Source: Cognataquiflexum aquatile
GTDB taxonomy: Bacteria > Bacteroidota > Bacteroidia > Cytophagales > Cyclobacteriaceae
Length of the DNA stretch: 64,000 nucleotides
Direction: 5' to 3'
Assembly: GCF_003316845.1 (NCBI RefSeq)
Contig: NZ_QMIK01000003.1
Coordinates: forward strand, 310,001-374,000
The notes beneath the pieces were generated by a model that worked only from the letters and a program-made list of their open reading frames with translations, was not told where the DNA came from and did not search any database. Positions 55,319-63,170 of the stretch are shown here, one piece after another. Both the position numbers and the translations under genes were made by a program. Numbering within the stretch: the first letter of the stretch is position 1; every line of letters starts with the position of its first letter.

Positions 55319-55331
55319 TCCCCTTTTTTTT
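55301..55331 (+). terminator. Terminator overlapping the M56 stop codon
   Basis: AAAAAAGGGGAC (55301-55312) pairs with GTCCCCTTTTTT (55318-55329) around the loop AATTA. The TAG stop (55316-55318) lies at the loop and the base of the right arm. A T run follows. Confidence 0.85.
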
Positions 55332-55419
55332 GTCAAACCATTCGCTTTTAACCCATATTCCGTTTTCCAAATAACCATTTTCTGTTGTTGTTTTTTTATG
55401 TTCGCTCTCCCACTTTAAA

Positions 55420-56016
55420 TCATTTATTACTTTCCAACCACTTTGTTCTTCTTGTGTCCGGAATAGGTTTTATTTCAAATTCTTCAAATAGAGCAGTGAA
55501 GCCATTTCCATCAGGTGATGCTGCCGTCATACCAACCATTACAGGTTTGTTTTCCGGAAAATATGCTAATCGCATCATGGTATAAGTAATATCATCATAA
55601 GAGTAGAAAATTTCCACTGAGTCCAATTTTCTGATTGCTTTCAGCCATAGCGACTTGGGGTTTGTGGAAATCTCAATAACACTCCAATCGCTTTTATCAT
55701 GAGTTACTACAGCACTGATAAGGAGTTTTTCATTTACGAACTCAATCCCGGTTTTTATCCAATTTTTTTCATCAATTCGGATCATTAGGCCCATTTGGTC
55801 ATATCGGCTTTTGTAATCGCCGGTTATTTTCACCTTCACTTCAAATTCCCCACCTAAAGTTTCGTAGTAAAATGGTCCGTCATCAACGATGAATCCGTAA
55901 TGGGTAATCCTCCAAAAGTCAGTTTTTGGGGTTACAAACAGAGAGAGCCTATTTTCTTCAAAGCTCCAGATTTTGGGCTGGTTAAACCACTGCATAATTC
56001 TAGAATTTTTAGCCAT
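55420..56016 (-). CDS. DUF1349-family protein
   Basis: The 198-residue protein has the family pattern FWRITHYGFIVDDGPFYYE, GGEFEVKVKITGDYKSRYDQMGLMIRI and EFVNEKLLISAVVTHDKSDWSV. It resembles a concanavalin-like jelly-roll fold that may bind sugar. No catalytic residues are evident. An alternative start at Met8 (55995, MQWFNQPKIW) matches the usual family N-terminus and is possible. It is the leftmost gene of the accessory island and converges with the blaR1 terminator. Confidence 0.8.
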   Translation of the reverse strand: MAKNSRIMQWFNQPKIWSFEENRLSLFVTPKTDFWRITHYGFIVDDGPFYYETLGGEFEVKVKITGDYKSRYDQMGLMIRIDEKNWIKTGIEFVNEKLLISAVVTHDKSDWSVIEISTNPKSLWLKAIRKLDSVEIFYSYDDITYTMMRLAYFPENKPVMVGMTAASPDGNGFTALFEEFEIKPIPDTRRTKWLESNK

Positions 56017-56069
56017 TAAGAGTCTTATTAGATTACCACCAAACAGTTTTGCAGATTTTGGAAGGCGAA

Positions 56070-56114
56070 GCGGGACAGGTTGTGGGCTTAAAGCTCACGG
56101 CCGTTTACGCGATT
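56070..56114. repeat. 45-bp island repeat with hairpin, copy 1
   Basis: This matches 57863-57907 at 39 of 45 positions. Both contain a GTGGGCTT.AAGCTCAC hairpin followed by GGCCGT.TAC.CGATT. The bases that follow here (AGTGGCAAC) resemble the right end of the cassette-like spacers. Confidence 0.7.
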
Positions 56115-56149
56115 AGTGGCAACATGATTTATTTTTGAGTAGCTGACAA

Positions 56150-57289
56150 TCAAGTTATTTCATTCGACCGCTTTTCACCTTTTTCATAAATCACATTTGA
56201 ACGTCCAACAATTAATGAATCCAATTTTCCAATGTTGTTCACGTCTCTATCACTATAGGTAAACCTATTTAAAACATACCTCATGGTGTTGAGTCTGGCT
56301 CGTTTTTTACAGTTTGATTTGATCACAATCCATGGAGCATCTGAAGTGTCTGAATAGAAAAACATTTTTTCTTTAGCATCAGTATAATCATCCCATTTGT
56401 TCAATGAAGCTTTATCAATTGGTGACAATTTCCATTGTTTCAGGGGATGATTTTCCCTGTCTTTAAATCTCCTCTTTTGTTCATCTCTACTCACAGAAAA
56501 CCAAAATTTAAACAGATATATTCCACTCCGTATTAAGTTGCGTTCCAATTCCGGAACTTCACGCATAAACTCCAGATATTCTTCATCATTACAAAATCCC
56601 ATTACTTTTTCTACCCCTGCTCTGTTGTACCAAGAGCGGTCGAATAATACAATTTCTCCTTTAGAAGGAAAATGTTTGATATATCTCTGAAAATACCATT
56701 GCCCTTTTTCCTCGTCCGTTGGTTTCTCTAAAGCCACAACTCTTGCACCCCTAGGATTAAGATGTTCCATCAGGCGCTTTATTGTTCCTCCCTTTCCGGC
56801 AGCATCCCTTCCTTCAAATAAAATCACAACTCTGGAACCGGTTTCTTTGACCCATGATTGAAGTTTTAATAATTCTACCTGCAGTTTATACTTTTGCTTT
56901 TCGTAGTTTTTTCTGGACATCAGATATTCATAGGGATATCCGCCTTGATGCCAAAGTTTTGACAAAACCTCATCAGGATGTTTCTGAACCTGATTATTTT
57001 CCAATTCGTCTCTTAGTAGTCTTAAGACCTCTTTTTTATCTTCCTCAGAGAATTTTTCCAGATAGTCTTTTAAAGACCTTTTCTTATTGTTAGACTTCCC
57101 GAAAATATCTTCAATAGCAGCCACTTCCTTTTCAAGCTTGGCTTGATGTACTACTTCAATCGTGTTGTCTTGAATCTGTTTAGGGGTTTTCCCTTTGATA
57201 ACGTCTCCGGTTGAAACTTTTTTTGGCTTTGCTAAAGTGGACTTGGTTTTTGGAGGACGGGTCTCTTTTATGGCTACTTTCTTTTCCAT
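56150..57289 (-). CDS. ppk2: Polyphosphate kinase 2 (PPK2)
   Basis: PPK2 uses polyphosphate to phosphorylate nucleotides (usually GDP or ADP). The 379-residue protein has Walker A EGRDAAGKGG near 160, the lid segment with HLNPRGARVVALEKPTDEEKGQWYFQRYI, Walker B IVLFDRSWYNRAGVE and the C-terminal DAPWIVIKSNCKKRARLN. An N-terminal region of about 80 residues is extra and basic. It is on the minus strand in the accessory island. Weakly matched inverted ends (ATTAGTGGCAAC at 56112 and ATTGCCACCAAC at 57451) flank it. Confidence 0.94.
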   Translation of the reverse strand: MEKKVAIKETRPPKTKSTLAKPKKVSTGDVIKGKTPKQIQDNTIEVVHQAKLEKEVAAIEDIFGKSNNKKRSLKDYLEKFSEEDKKEVLRLLRDELENNQVQKHPDEVLSKLWHQGGYPYEYLMSRKNYEKQKYKLQVELLKLQSWVKETGSRVVILFEGRDAAGKGGTIKRLMEHLNPRGARVVALEKPTDEEKGQWYFQRYIKHFPSKGEIVLFDRSWYNRAGVEKVMGFCNDEEYLEFMREVPELERNLIRSGIYLFKFWFSVSRDEQKRRFKDRENHPLKQWKLSPIDKASLNKWDDYTDAKEKMFFYSDTSDAPWIVIKSNCKKRARLNTMRYVLNRFTYSDRDVNNIGKLDSLIVGRSNVIYEKGEKRSNEIT

Positions 57290-57551
57290 TTCTTCTTAAA
57301 ATTTTATTTCATTGATCCTTAATAAATTTTCAAAATATACAACCCGTCCCAATTAATAAAAATGATATTAGTCATCTTTAACAGGGTATCGCGCAAGGAG
57401 AATAAGGATTTTGCCGGTTTATATTTTTTTGTAAAGTTTGTCTAAAGCTGATTGCCACCAACGCTCGGGAAACGTCATGCCGGAGCTAAAATCTCATTCA
57501 GAAGATGAGTATGTGATAGTATAAGACTTTACTGCTTAATAGAAGCTGGTT

Positions 57552-57663
57552 TGTGTGTGCCTTGAATGGTGGATATAGGGTAAAAAGATGAACGTTCCAA
57601 CGGGTGAAATGCGATAAATAAAAAGGAAAAAATGTATTTCAATTTCAAGTGATTCAACACAAT
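57552..57663 (+). repeat. 112-bp direct repeat, copy 1
   Basis: Matches 59357-59468 at about 107 of 112 positions, same orientation, starting TGTGTGTGCCTTGAAT and ending GATTCAACACAAT. The two copies bracket the SnoaL-like and L,D-transpeptidase genes. Confidence 0.9.
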
Positions 57664-57862
57664 CCAGACCACTGCTATCACGCTGTCATGCCTGAGAAAA
57701 AAAAGATAAGAATCGATGCTTTTCTACTACCTCAAAGCGCAACCTACAATCCTGCGAACCGCTCCTGAAGTTTCGGGAAGATCTTTATGCACTCAACGCC
57801 AAAGGGGATATCGGCATTGGTGTGAGACTTGTGCGCCATGGCGTAGGCGCACTCACCCAAGA

Positions 57863-57907
57863 GCGGGATTGGCTGTGGGCTTATAGCTCACGGCCGTCTA
57901 CTCGATT
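57863..57907. repeat. 45-bp island repeat with hairpin, copy 2
   Basis: Partner of 56070-56114; GTGGGCTTATAGCTCAC forms the hairpin. It lies just downstream of the SnoaL-like gene on the minus strand. Confidence 0.7.
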
Positions 57908-57931
57908 GTTTGAAGTGGCTTTTCCAATTCT

Positions 57932-58393
57932 TCAATTTTTGTCGTCACTTACCGATGAAGCGTGGAGATGGGCGATTTTCCAAATACCCTTTTCCTTGAC
58001 CATTACTAAAGTCCGCCTTGAAAGTGATTTTAATCCGTCCCCGAGATGAAATGAAACAATTGCAGTCTTACCATAGAGTTGGATATTAATGTCCTTCGGA
58101 TTTATTTGTAATTTCCTGGTGTTTGTCGGATCTGTAAATTCAGGAAAAATTGTCAACCAGGCTGATTCAATTTCTTGTCTTCCTCTTACTCTTTTTGCTT
58201 GATTCCAATATGGATAAAAAATAGTCGCCTCATCTGAGAATGATTCGCGAAAAGTAGTCCACTGAAAATTATTAAATGCTGACACAAAATTGGTTGCAGA
58301 TTTCATCACGGCTATGGAATCTCTGCTCTGCGCCTGTAAAGAAAAAGTTAGCAAGCAAAGGATTGCTAACAGAAGTAAATTTTTAGAGCTCAT
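57932..58393 (-). CDS. Exported SnoaL/NTF2-like protein
   Basis: The start MSSKNLLLLAILCLLTFSLQAQ at 58393 gives a Sec signal peptide and 153 residues; the longer frame adds 13 residues without one. The mature part has the cone-like NTF2 pattern VSAFNNFQWTTFRESFSDEATIFYP, GRQEIESAW and the C-terminal GIWKIAHLHASS. Members can be enzymes or binding proteins; no ligand can be named. It lies on the minus strand downstream of the L,D-transpeptidase, 106 nt away. Confidence 0.85.
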   Translation of the reverse strand: MSSKNLLLLAILCLLTFSLQAQSRDSIAVMKSATNFVSAFNNFQWTTFRESFSDEATIFYPYWNQAKRVRGRQEIESAWLTIFPEFTDPTNTRKLQINPKDINIQLYGKTAIVSFHLGDGLKSLSRRTLVMVKEKGIWKIAHLHASSVSDDKN

Positions 58394-58499
58394 AATTTTA
58401 AAACTTAAATTTCTTGCCATCAGACACGGCATTTTGCATGTATGATCAGTGGTGGATTAAAAAGCATTTAGCTTTAACATACAGCACATCCCCCAAATT

Positions 58500-59222
58500 T
58501 TAATACACGCTGATAGGTAGCGTTTTTAATTCATCTTTTATTTTGTCGTATAGTTCGTTTTCCCAATCTATTTCTTCAATTATTGGATAGCTTGAATTTA
58601 TCCTAAAATCCCTCGGGCTAATTATTACTTTCACATTATTATTAATAGCTTTTTGTGTTAATAAAAACACTTCTTCAATTGCTTCGTCACCTATCGGAAT
58701 ACAGCCAATTGTTGCTGCCTTTCCGTGTATAAAAATATCTCCGCCCAAATCGGACATATTTGTCAATTCAGTTTTTGATTTATCAAATTCATTTGGATAA
58801 CTGACTTTTATTGACAAATAAAAGGAACTGTTGGGGTTTAAATATTCAACTTTGTAAACGCCCTCAGGTATTTGTTTATCTCCTTCTTTCAATTTAGGCC
58901 CTAGTTTACCGCTATATGCTGTAAACGGATATTCCTTGATCATTTTGATTCCGTTGTAGTCTTTCGCGTAAACTTGAAGAATCTGCTCCTCTTTAAAAGC
59001 AGCAAGAATTATTTCTTTCGGATATTCCATTTTATATCCTGCCAAGTTCAAATTATTTTCAAGTCTACTCCATACATTTTTGTGGATTTGTTCAATTCTT
59101 GATTCAGTAGTTTCTTTTCCCTTCATCTTATTAAAAATAGGTTTATAAATTGACCTTCCATAGGTTAGAAAGACAATTACTATTACTAAAATTCCGAATA
59201 TTAAAATCAGTTTTTTCGTCAT
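58500..59222 (-). CDS. L,D-transpeptidase (YkuD domain), YafK-like
   Basis: The 240-residue protein has one N-terminal membrane anchor (residues 4-22) and a C-terminal YkuD domain. The catalytic motif HGKAATIGCIPI near 163-174 contains the active cysteine and the histidine pair of the family, followed by NNNVKVIISPRDFR. It most resembles the YafK group, which can hydrolyse or crosslink murein and lipoprotein links. It lies in the island, upstream of a SnoaL-like gene, both between the 112-bp repeats. Confidence 0.9.
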   Translation of the reverse strand: MTKKLILIFGILVIVIVFLTYGRSIYKPIFNKMKGKETTESRIEQIHKNVWSRLENNLNLAGYKMEYPKEIILAAFKEEQILQVYAKDYNGIKMIKEYPFTAYSGKLGPKLKEGDKQIPEGVYKVEYLNPNSSFYLSIKVSYPNEFDKSKTELTNMSDLGGDIFIHGKAATIGCIPIGDEAIEEVFLLTQKAINNNVKVIISPRDFRINSSYPIIEEIDWENELYDKIKDELKTLPISVY

Positions 59223-59241
59223 TGTTTTTTAAAAATTTATT

Positions 59242-59350
59242 TAACGGTTTCGGGATTGGCGAAGATGGCAGGATTCACCATAAATGTTAAAGTGGAAAAT
59301 TTTTGGTAATGACAAAATTATCTACCAAACACGATACCCGCCTTCTGCAA
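59242..59350. repeat. Partial cassette-like hairpin spacer
   Basis: It begins TAACGGTTTCGGGATTGGCGA, like 59471, but the right arm is eroded and runs into the 112-bp repeat. It lies upstream of the L,D-transpeptidase gene. Confidence 0.5.
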
Positions 59351-59356
59351 ATCTGC

Positions 59357-59468
59357 TGTGTGTGCCTTGAATAGTGAATATAGACTAAAAAGATAAACGT
59401 TCCAACGGGTGAAATGCGATAAATAAAAAGGAAAAAATGTATTTCAATTTCAAGTGATTCAACACAAT
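59357..59468 (+). repeat. 112-bp direct repeat, copy 2
   Basis: Partner of 57552-57663, five mismatches clustered in the first third. It abuts the cassette-like spacer at 59471. Confidence 0.9.
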
Positions 59469-59470
59469 TC

Positions 59471-59606
59471 TAACGGTCTACGGCTTGGCGATGTGGCGGA
59501 TTTTTAGCACTGAAGTTCATTAAAGTTCCAAATGTTTTTTGTACCACAAATGTTCATTAGGATTCCTTCAGCCGCCATATTGCCAAACCGATGTTAGCGG
59601 CAGTTC
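59471..59606. repeat. Cassette-like imperfect hairpin with TAAC...GTTAG ends (spacer 1)
   Basis: The element starts TAACGG and ends GTTAGCGGCAGTTC. Its arms CGGCTTGGCGATGTGGCGG (59481-59499) and CCGCCATATTGCCAAACCG (59573-59591) pair with three mismatches over 19 bp. Length, TAAC...GTTAG termini and hairpin resemble integron attC sites, but the standard core consensus is not exact. It lies just downstream of the protease-nuclease stop on the minus strand. Confidence 0.65.
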
Positions 59607-59610
59607 TTTT

Positions 59611-61728
59611 CTATTTTAGTAGGTCGTCCCAATCTGAAATTATTGTTTTTGCAAATGCTTCTTCGCCTACGTTTGGTTGGTCAACTGAAGAAATCGTGTC
59701 TGCCGAAATAATATCATCTCCAAACTTTAGGTTCGTTAATTTTTCAATCTCTTTTATTGAAACTCGCCATTCGTTTACATTAATATTATTTGCAGGCTTT
59801 GGTTTCCCCAAATTTTTGCGTTCTTCTGATAACAAACTACTTTGGTCAACAATAAGTCCGACTGCTTTTGGCTCTTTTTGTTTGTTTCTCCAAATAGCGA
59901 TTTTGAAATATTTTGATGGAATTTGAAAATCATCTGCCCACAAGTCAATTTTATCATCATAAATTGGACCTTGAAAAACTGAAATTTTATTATTTACTCC
60001 ATCATTTATTACACCTTTTTCAAGAATATATCTTTCTACTCCCTGCCAGTACTTTACGGTTTGGTTAAATCTGAAATGCTGAATTGAACAATTTGAAAAA
60101 TGAAAAGTATCAGCATCAGCTCTTAATGCTTCTTCATCAGTTCCCCAAGATGGGTCAGTTCTACGGGTTAAGTGTCCTCGGTCGAAAAAATGCGACCAAC
60201 CAGAGAAAAAAAGCTGGTTTAAATGAAAGTCCGGATTTATTCTGTCATCCTCATACCAAGTTTCCCCTTCGTCTTGGTTCAAATTTGTTCTATCTGTAAT
60301 TTCTCCAGTTTTTCTATTAATTGATTTGTATGTTGCTCCATCAATATTGGTTGCAGAATAAAACGCACAACGTTTTTCTTTATTTATTACAAGAGAAAAA
60401 TGCTCATACTTTAAAATACCATCTTTATAGTTTGTTTGTTCTGAATATAATGGGGCAATTTTGCTTTTGTCTGATATTTCGGGTAATGGTATTTTAAAGG
60501 ATGGTATAAAATTTTCAACATAACCATTTCTATTAGAGTAGTTCTTGTCAATTTTATTTGCTTCTGATTTTTTTAATAAGGGAGTAGTTGCAACTTCGAT
60601 CTGCTGTGCGATATTATTAACGGTTACCTTACCAACACTAATTGTTACCTCTAAAGGAATTTGTATTTTGATTTCTGTATTTGTCGAACTCATATATGTT
60701 GAATTTAGTTGTTGGTTATTTTCACTTTTAGTTGTTTCGTTACTGGCTTCAGTTGTCGTTTTTTTAGGCATTGGAACTTTATGAGAAGTAAGTGGATTTA
60801 TCTTTGCGTAAGACAGAGCTTCCAATAATATGTTCTTCTGTAAATTTTGTAAGCTGGGTAACTGATTGTTGAGAAACTTATAAATTGAACTTATTCTAAT
60901 TCCCTCGTTAACATAGTTTGGCAAAGTGCTATTGGGATTATCTATTTTTGCTTTATACGGCTCTCCCCAATGGTGGATGGCGACTAAATCCCAATCGTCA
61001 TTTAATACAGGTGAGCCTGATGAGCCATTTTCTGTGTCGGTTTCATATAACAATGATGTATCTGTTCTTTCAACCAAAGTATTGTTTCTGAAAACAACTT
61101 TCTTAGGTAAATCTAATGGATGTTGGATGATATTTACATTCATACCAAGAATGTGCTTATCAGGCGAATCTGAAATAATGAAGTGACCAATTTCTTCAAT
61201 AGTTAAATTTCCAGATTGTTTTTCGCCAATATGGATTATAGAAAAATCAAGTTCATTTTCAGGACTAGTAATAAAAAATGCTGTTGGATTTAATTTATAA
61301 ACGCTTGCTTGTTGAGGGTAGCCGTTTTCGTCATTCTCTTTATTAAATGTGACGAAAGAGTTTTCAGCATCGTTGCCGCTTGATATGACGTGGTTATTTG
61401 TCATAAAAAGTTTATCACTTATCATAAACCCTGAACCAGTGGTCACTTTTCCATTTACTCTTACGGTTATATAGCCTACAGCTTGTTTGACTTGGCTGCC
61501 TTCTGTTAAAAACGAAATGTCAATCCAATCTAATGTATCACCAACTTGTGATTCTCGTCCTCTAATTCTATTTTTTAGTTTGTTTTTAAGAACAAACCTA
61601 TCTTTTCTTGTTTGGTCGGTTTCCGCTTCCGTCCATTTCCCAATTTCAACTAAGCGTCTTACTTTGTCTCTGGTTTCTTTGGTGCTATTTACAAGCTGCT
61701 CAAATTTTGAAATCGAATCTTGTTTCAT
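59611..61728 (-). CDS. Trypsin-like protease fused to DNA/RNA non-specific (DRGH) endonuclease
   Basis: The 705-residue protein has no signal peptide. A helical charged N-terminal region (about 1-75) could be a small adaptor domain. Residues about 80-250 form a chymotrypsin-fold protease with His113 (MTNNHVI), Asp161 (ELDFSII) and Ser237 (NGSSGSPV). Residues about 415-705 are an HNH/beta-beta-alpha nuclease of the DNA/RNA non-specific type with DRGH (506-509) and the Asn in HFSNCSIQ. The fusion suggests an effector in which proteolysis is linked to nucleic-acid destruction, as in some predicted conflict systems. It is flanked by cassette-like inverted ends. Confidence 0.88.
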   Translation of the reverse strand: MKQDSISKFEQLVNSTKETRDKVRRLVEIGKWTEAETDQTRKDRFVLKNKLKNRIRGRESQVGDTLDWIDISFLTEGSQVKQAVGYITVRVNGKVTTGSGFMISDKLFMTNNHVISSGNDAENSFVTFNKENDENGYPQQASVYKLNPTAFFITSPENELDFSIIHIGEKQSGNLTIEEIGHFIISDSPDKHILGMNVNIIQHPLDLPKKVVFRNNTLVERTDTSLLYETDTENGSSGSPVLNDDWDLVAIHHWGEPYKAKIDNPNSTLPNYVNEGIRISSIYKFLNNQLPSLQNLQKNILLEALSYAKINPLTSHKVPMPKKTTTEASNETTKSENNQQLNSTYMSSTNTEIKIQIPLEVTISVGKVTVNNIAQQIEVATTPLLKKSEANKIDKNYSNRNGYVENFIPSFKIPLPEISDKSKIAPLYSEQTNYKDGILKYEHFSLVINKEKRCAFYSATNIDGATYKSINRKTGEITDRTNLNQDEGETWYEDDRINPDFHLNQLFFSGWSHFFDRGHLTRRTDPSWGTDEEALRADADTFHFSNCSIQHFRFNQTVKYWQGVERYILEKGVINDGVNNKISVFQGPIYDDKIDLWADDFQIPSKYFKIAIWRNKQKEPKAVGLIVDQSSLLSEERKNLGKPKPANNINVNEWRVSIKEIEKLTNLKFGDDIISADTISSVDQPNVGEEAFAKTIISDWDDLLK

Positions 61729-61830
61729 ATAGATAAGTTTTAGTTCGTTATAAATTTACAAAGTCATTTTTAAAGTTCAGATTATTTGATTGTTATTAAT
61801 TTCTTGATGTTATGGCGTGGGTCGCTGGTA

Positions 61831-61969
61831 GAATTGCCGCTAACGTGAGTATTTGCGTTCGAGCGGGGCTTTCGAAGCCGCGTCCTGTCCCCGACACCGA
61901 ACGGAATAAAGATACGAAAACGTTGGATTGCGGGTCAACCCCGCTTGACGCAAATACATTGTTGTGGCC
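61831..61969. repeat. Cassette-like imperfect hairpin with TAAC...GTTG ends (spacer 2)
   Basis: It begins GAATTGCCGCTAAC and ends GTTGTGGCC. Arms GTATTTGCGTTCGAGCGGGG (61849-61868) and CCCCGCTTGACGCAAATAC (61939-61957) pair with few mismatches. Its first 14 bases are the inverse of the last 14 bases of spacer 1 with one mismatch. Confidence 0.65.
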
Positions 61970-62178
61970 AGTTGGGTTTCGTCCGTTAATTTTTAGCGAG
62001 TCTCAAAAATTGTCAGCCCTAAACTTAAAGTCTGAGTTTATGTCGCTGGTCAAGAAATATAACTCCTTTTTTTAGTTCCCCGTCCAAATTGTCAGCGGAC
62101 GAAAATCGCGTCCACTGTGTAAATACTGTCTGATTTTTTTGCTTGAGGTTGTCTCTTGTCAATTAGCGTCTAGAAAAA
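61970..62178. other. Spacer between membrane protein and cassette-like hairpin
   Basis: No gene is seen. A hairpin CAGCGGACG-N7-CGTCCACTG (near 62092-62116) has one mismatch and lies just downstream of the membrane-protein gene on the minus strand. Confidence 0.4.
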
Positions 62179-62706
62179 TTATTTTATTTCGGTTTTAAGC
62201 GATAGAAATAATAAGTAAAACATCATTCCGATTGATATCAGAGCAAGAATCATACTTAAAACTAAAAAAATAGGAAAGCAGCTAAGGTTGTCAGCTTGAT
62301 TATCCACGAATACGATACCAATTAGTGAACTAATTATTGTCGCTATCGAAAATATTGTTGGCCAAATAAAGTACTTTCTAATAGCATTTTTTTCTTCCCT
62401 TAAACTCCTACAATTAGAAATGAGCGCACGTGTTTCTTGAATAGCATTTACTTTGGTTGGATTCGATTCATTCTTTTTTAGAATAGTTTCGACTTTATCG
62501 TAAAGGTCGATCTCACCGATAAAATTCTCGTTAAAATTGTGAGTTGTATTATTGTCGAGTCCGCGATCTAAATTGGAGACTAAATTGTCCAAGTATTGCA
62601 TTCGAAACACAATGAATACTCCAAGGAATGCAATCAAAGCTGCGACTGATTGCGCTAATGTGCTATAAAAATAGAATAGGTTATTTGGGCTTAAGTGTAT
62701 TTCCAT
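62179..62706 (-). CDS. Hypothetical three-helix membrane protein
   Basis: I chose the ATG at 62706; the frame extends two codons to a TTG. The 175-residue protein has one transmembrane segment at about 13-33 (LAQSVAALIAFLGVFIVF), a hydrophilic stretch of about 75 residues rich in Asn/Glu, and two further segments (about 110-132 and 143-168). No family is recognised. Its AT-rich composition matches the island. It could be an independent cassette; it is separated from the protease-nuclease gene by 450 nt of spacer. Confidence 0.65.
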   Translation of the reverse strand: MEIHLSPNNLFYFYSTLAQSVAALIAFLGVFIVFRMQYLDNLVSNLDRGLDNNTTHNFNENFIGEIDLYDKVETILKKNESNPTKVNAIQETRALISNCRSLREEKNAIRKYFIWPTIFSIATIISSLIGIVFVDNQADNLSCFPIFLVLSMILALISIGMMFYLLFLSLKTEIK

Positions 62707-62888
62707 ACTCAACTTTTTATAGATGTCAAAATATGTTAGTCGTTATAACTGTCGACTTGGTGTCGTTTTTTCGCATTACTGAAATGTCCGTGATCAAATC
62801 TATTCCCCTTGTTTATTTTCTGTCGACCGAAATTTTGTTGGCTGACACGTCACTGTCCACGAAGCCAACCCAATTGGCCACAACGATT

Positions 62889-62957
62889 CTCTCCACGGCA
62901 CAGTGGCGTGGAGCATTCCAAATTAGAGTGATAGACGCCACTGTGGCGTCTATTTTC
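62889..62957. repeat. Pair of related hairpins
   Basis: CTCCACGGCACAGTGGCG with GTGGAG forms the first. ATAGACGCCAC-T-GTGGCGTCTAT (62931-62953) is a perfect 11-bp inverted repeat followed by TTTCTC. The two share CCACTGTG/CACAGTGG cores. Confidence 0.75.
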
Positions 62958-63107
62958 TCATTATCTAAACATATAACTAATATCCTACATATCCAATCCG
63001 TCCAATGGACTTTTTATTTGGTCAAATCCATCCGCGTGAAACCTGTTCATCTTCCAAACTTCCCCTCCCCTCCAGTACACCTTCCCCCCATATTCCCCCC
63101 ACCTTCC

Positions 63108-63170
63108 CCTATAGATACTCCGTGTCCCTCCTATAGATACTCCGTGTCCTACTTAGGGATACTCCGTGTC
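63108..63170 (+). repeat. Three 22-bp-period direct repeats
   Basis: GATACTCCGTGTC occurs at 63114, 63136 and 63158, exactly 22 bp apart. Flanking bases (CCTATA before, CC or AG after) are shared by the first two copies and partly by the third. Confidence 0.8.

Larger units (their letters stand above)
57290..57931. other. Non-coding spacer upstream of PPK2 gene
   Basis: This 642-base stretch holds no confident gene. It carries repeat copy 1 of the 112-bp direct repeat (57552-57663), and the 45-bp repeat copy 2 (57863-57907). From about 57770 to 57910 an open plus-strand frame (LKFREDLYALNAKGDIGIG at its start) looks like a decayed gene fragment of unknown family; it has no good start and may be chance. 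Confidence 0.5.

Noticed and set aside
61812-62075. 87-codon plus-strand frame over spacer 2
   Set aside because: It consists largely of the two arms of the long hairpin, which explains the open frame.
63108-63170. CRISPR array
   Set aside because: Only three 13-bp cores at 22-bp period with 9-bp gaps; far too short for CRISPR repeats and spacers.
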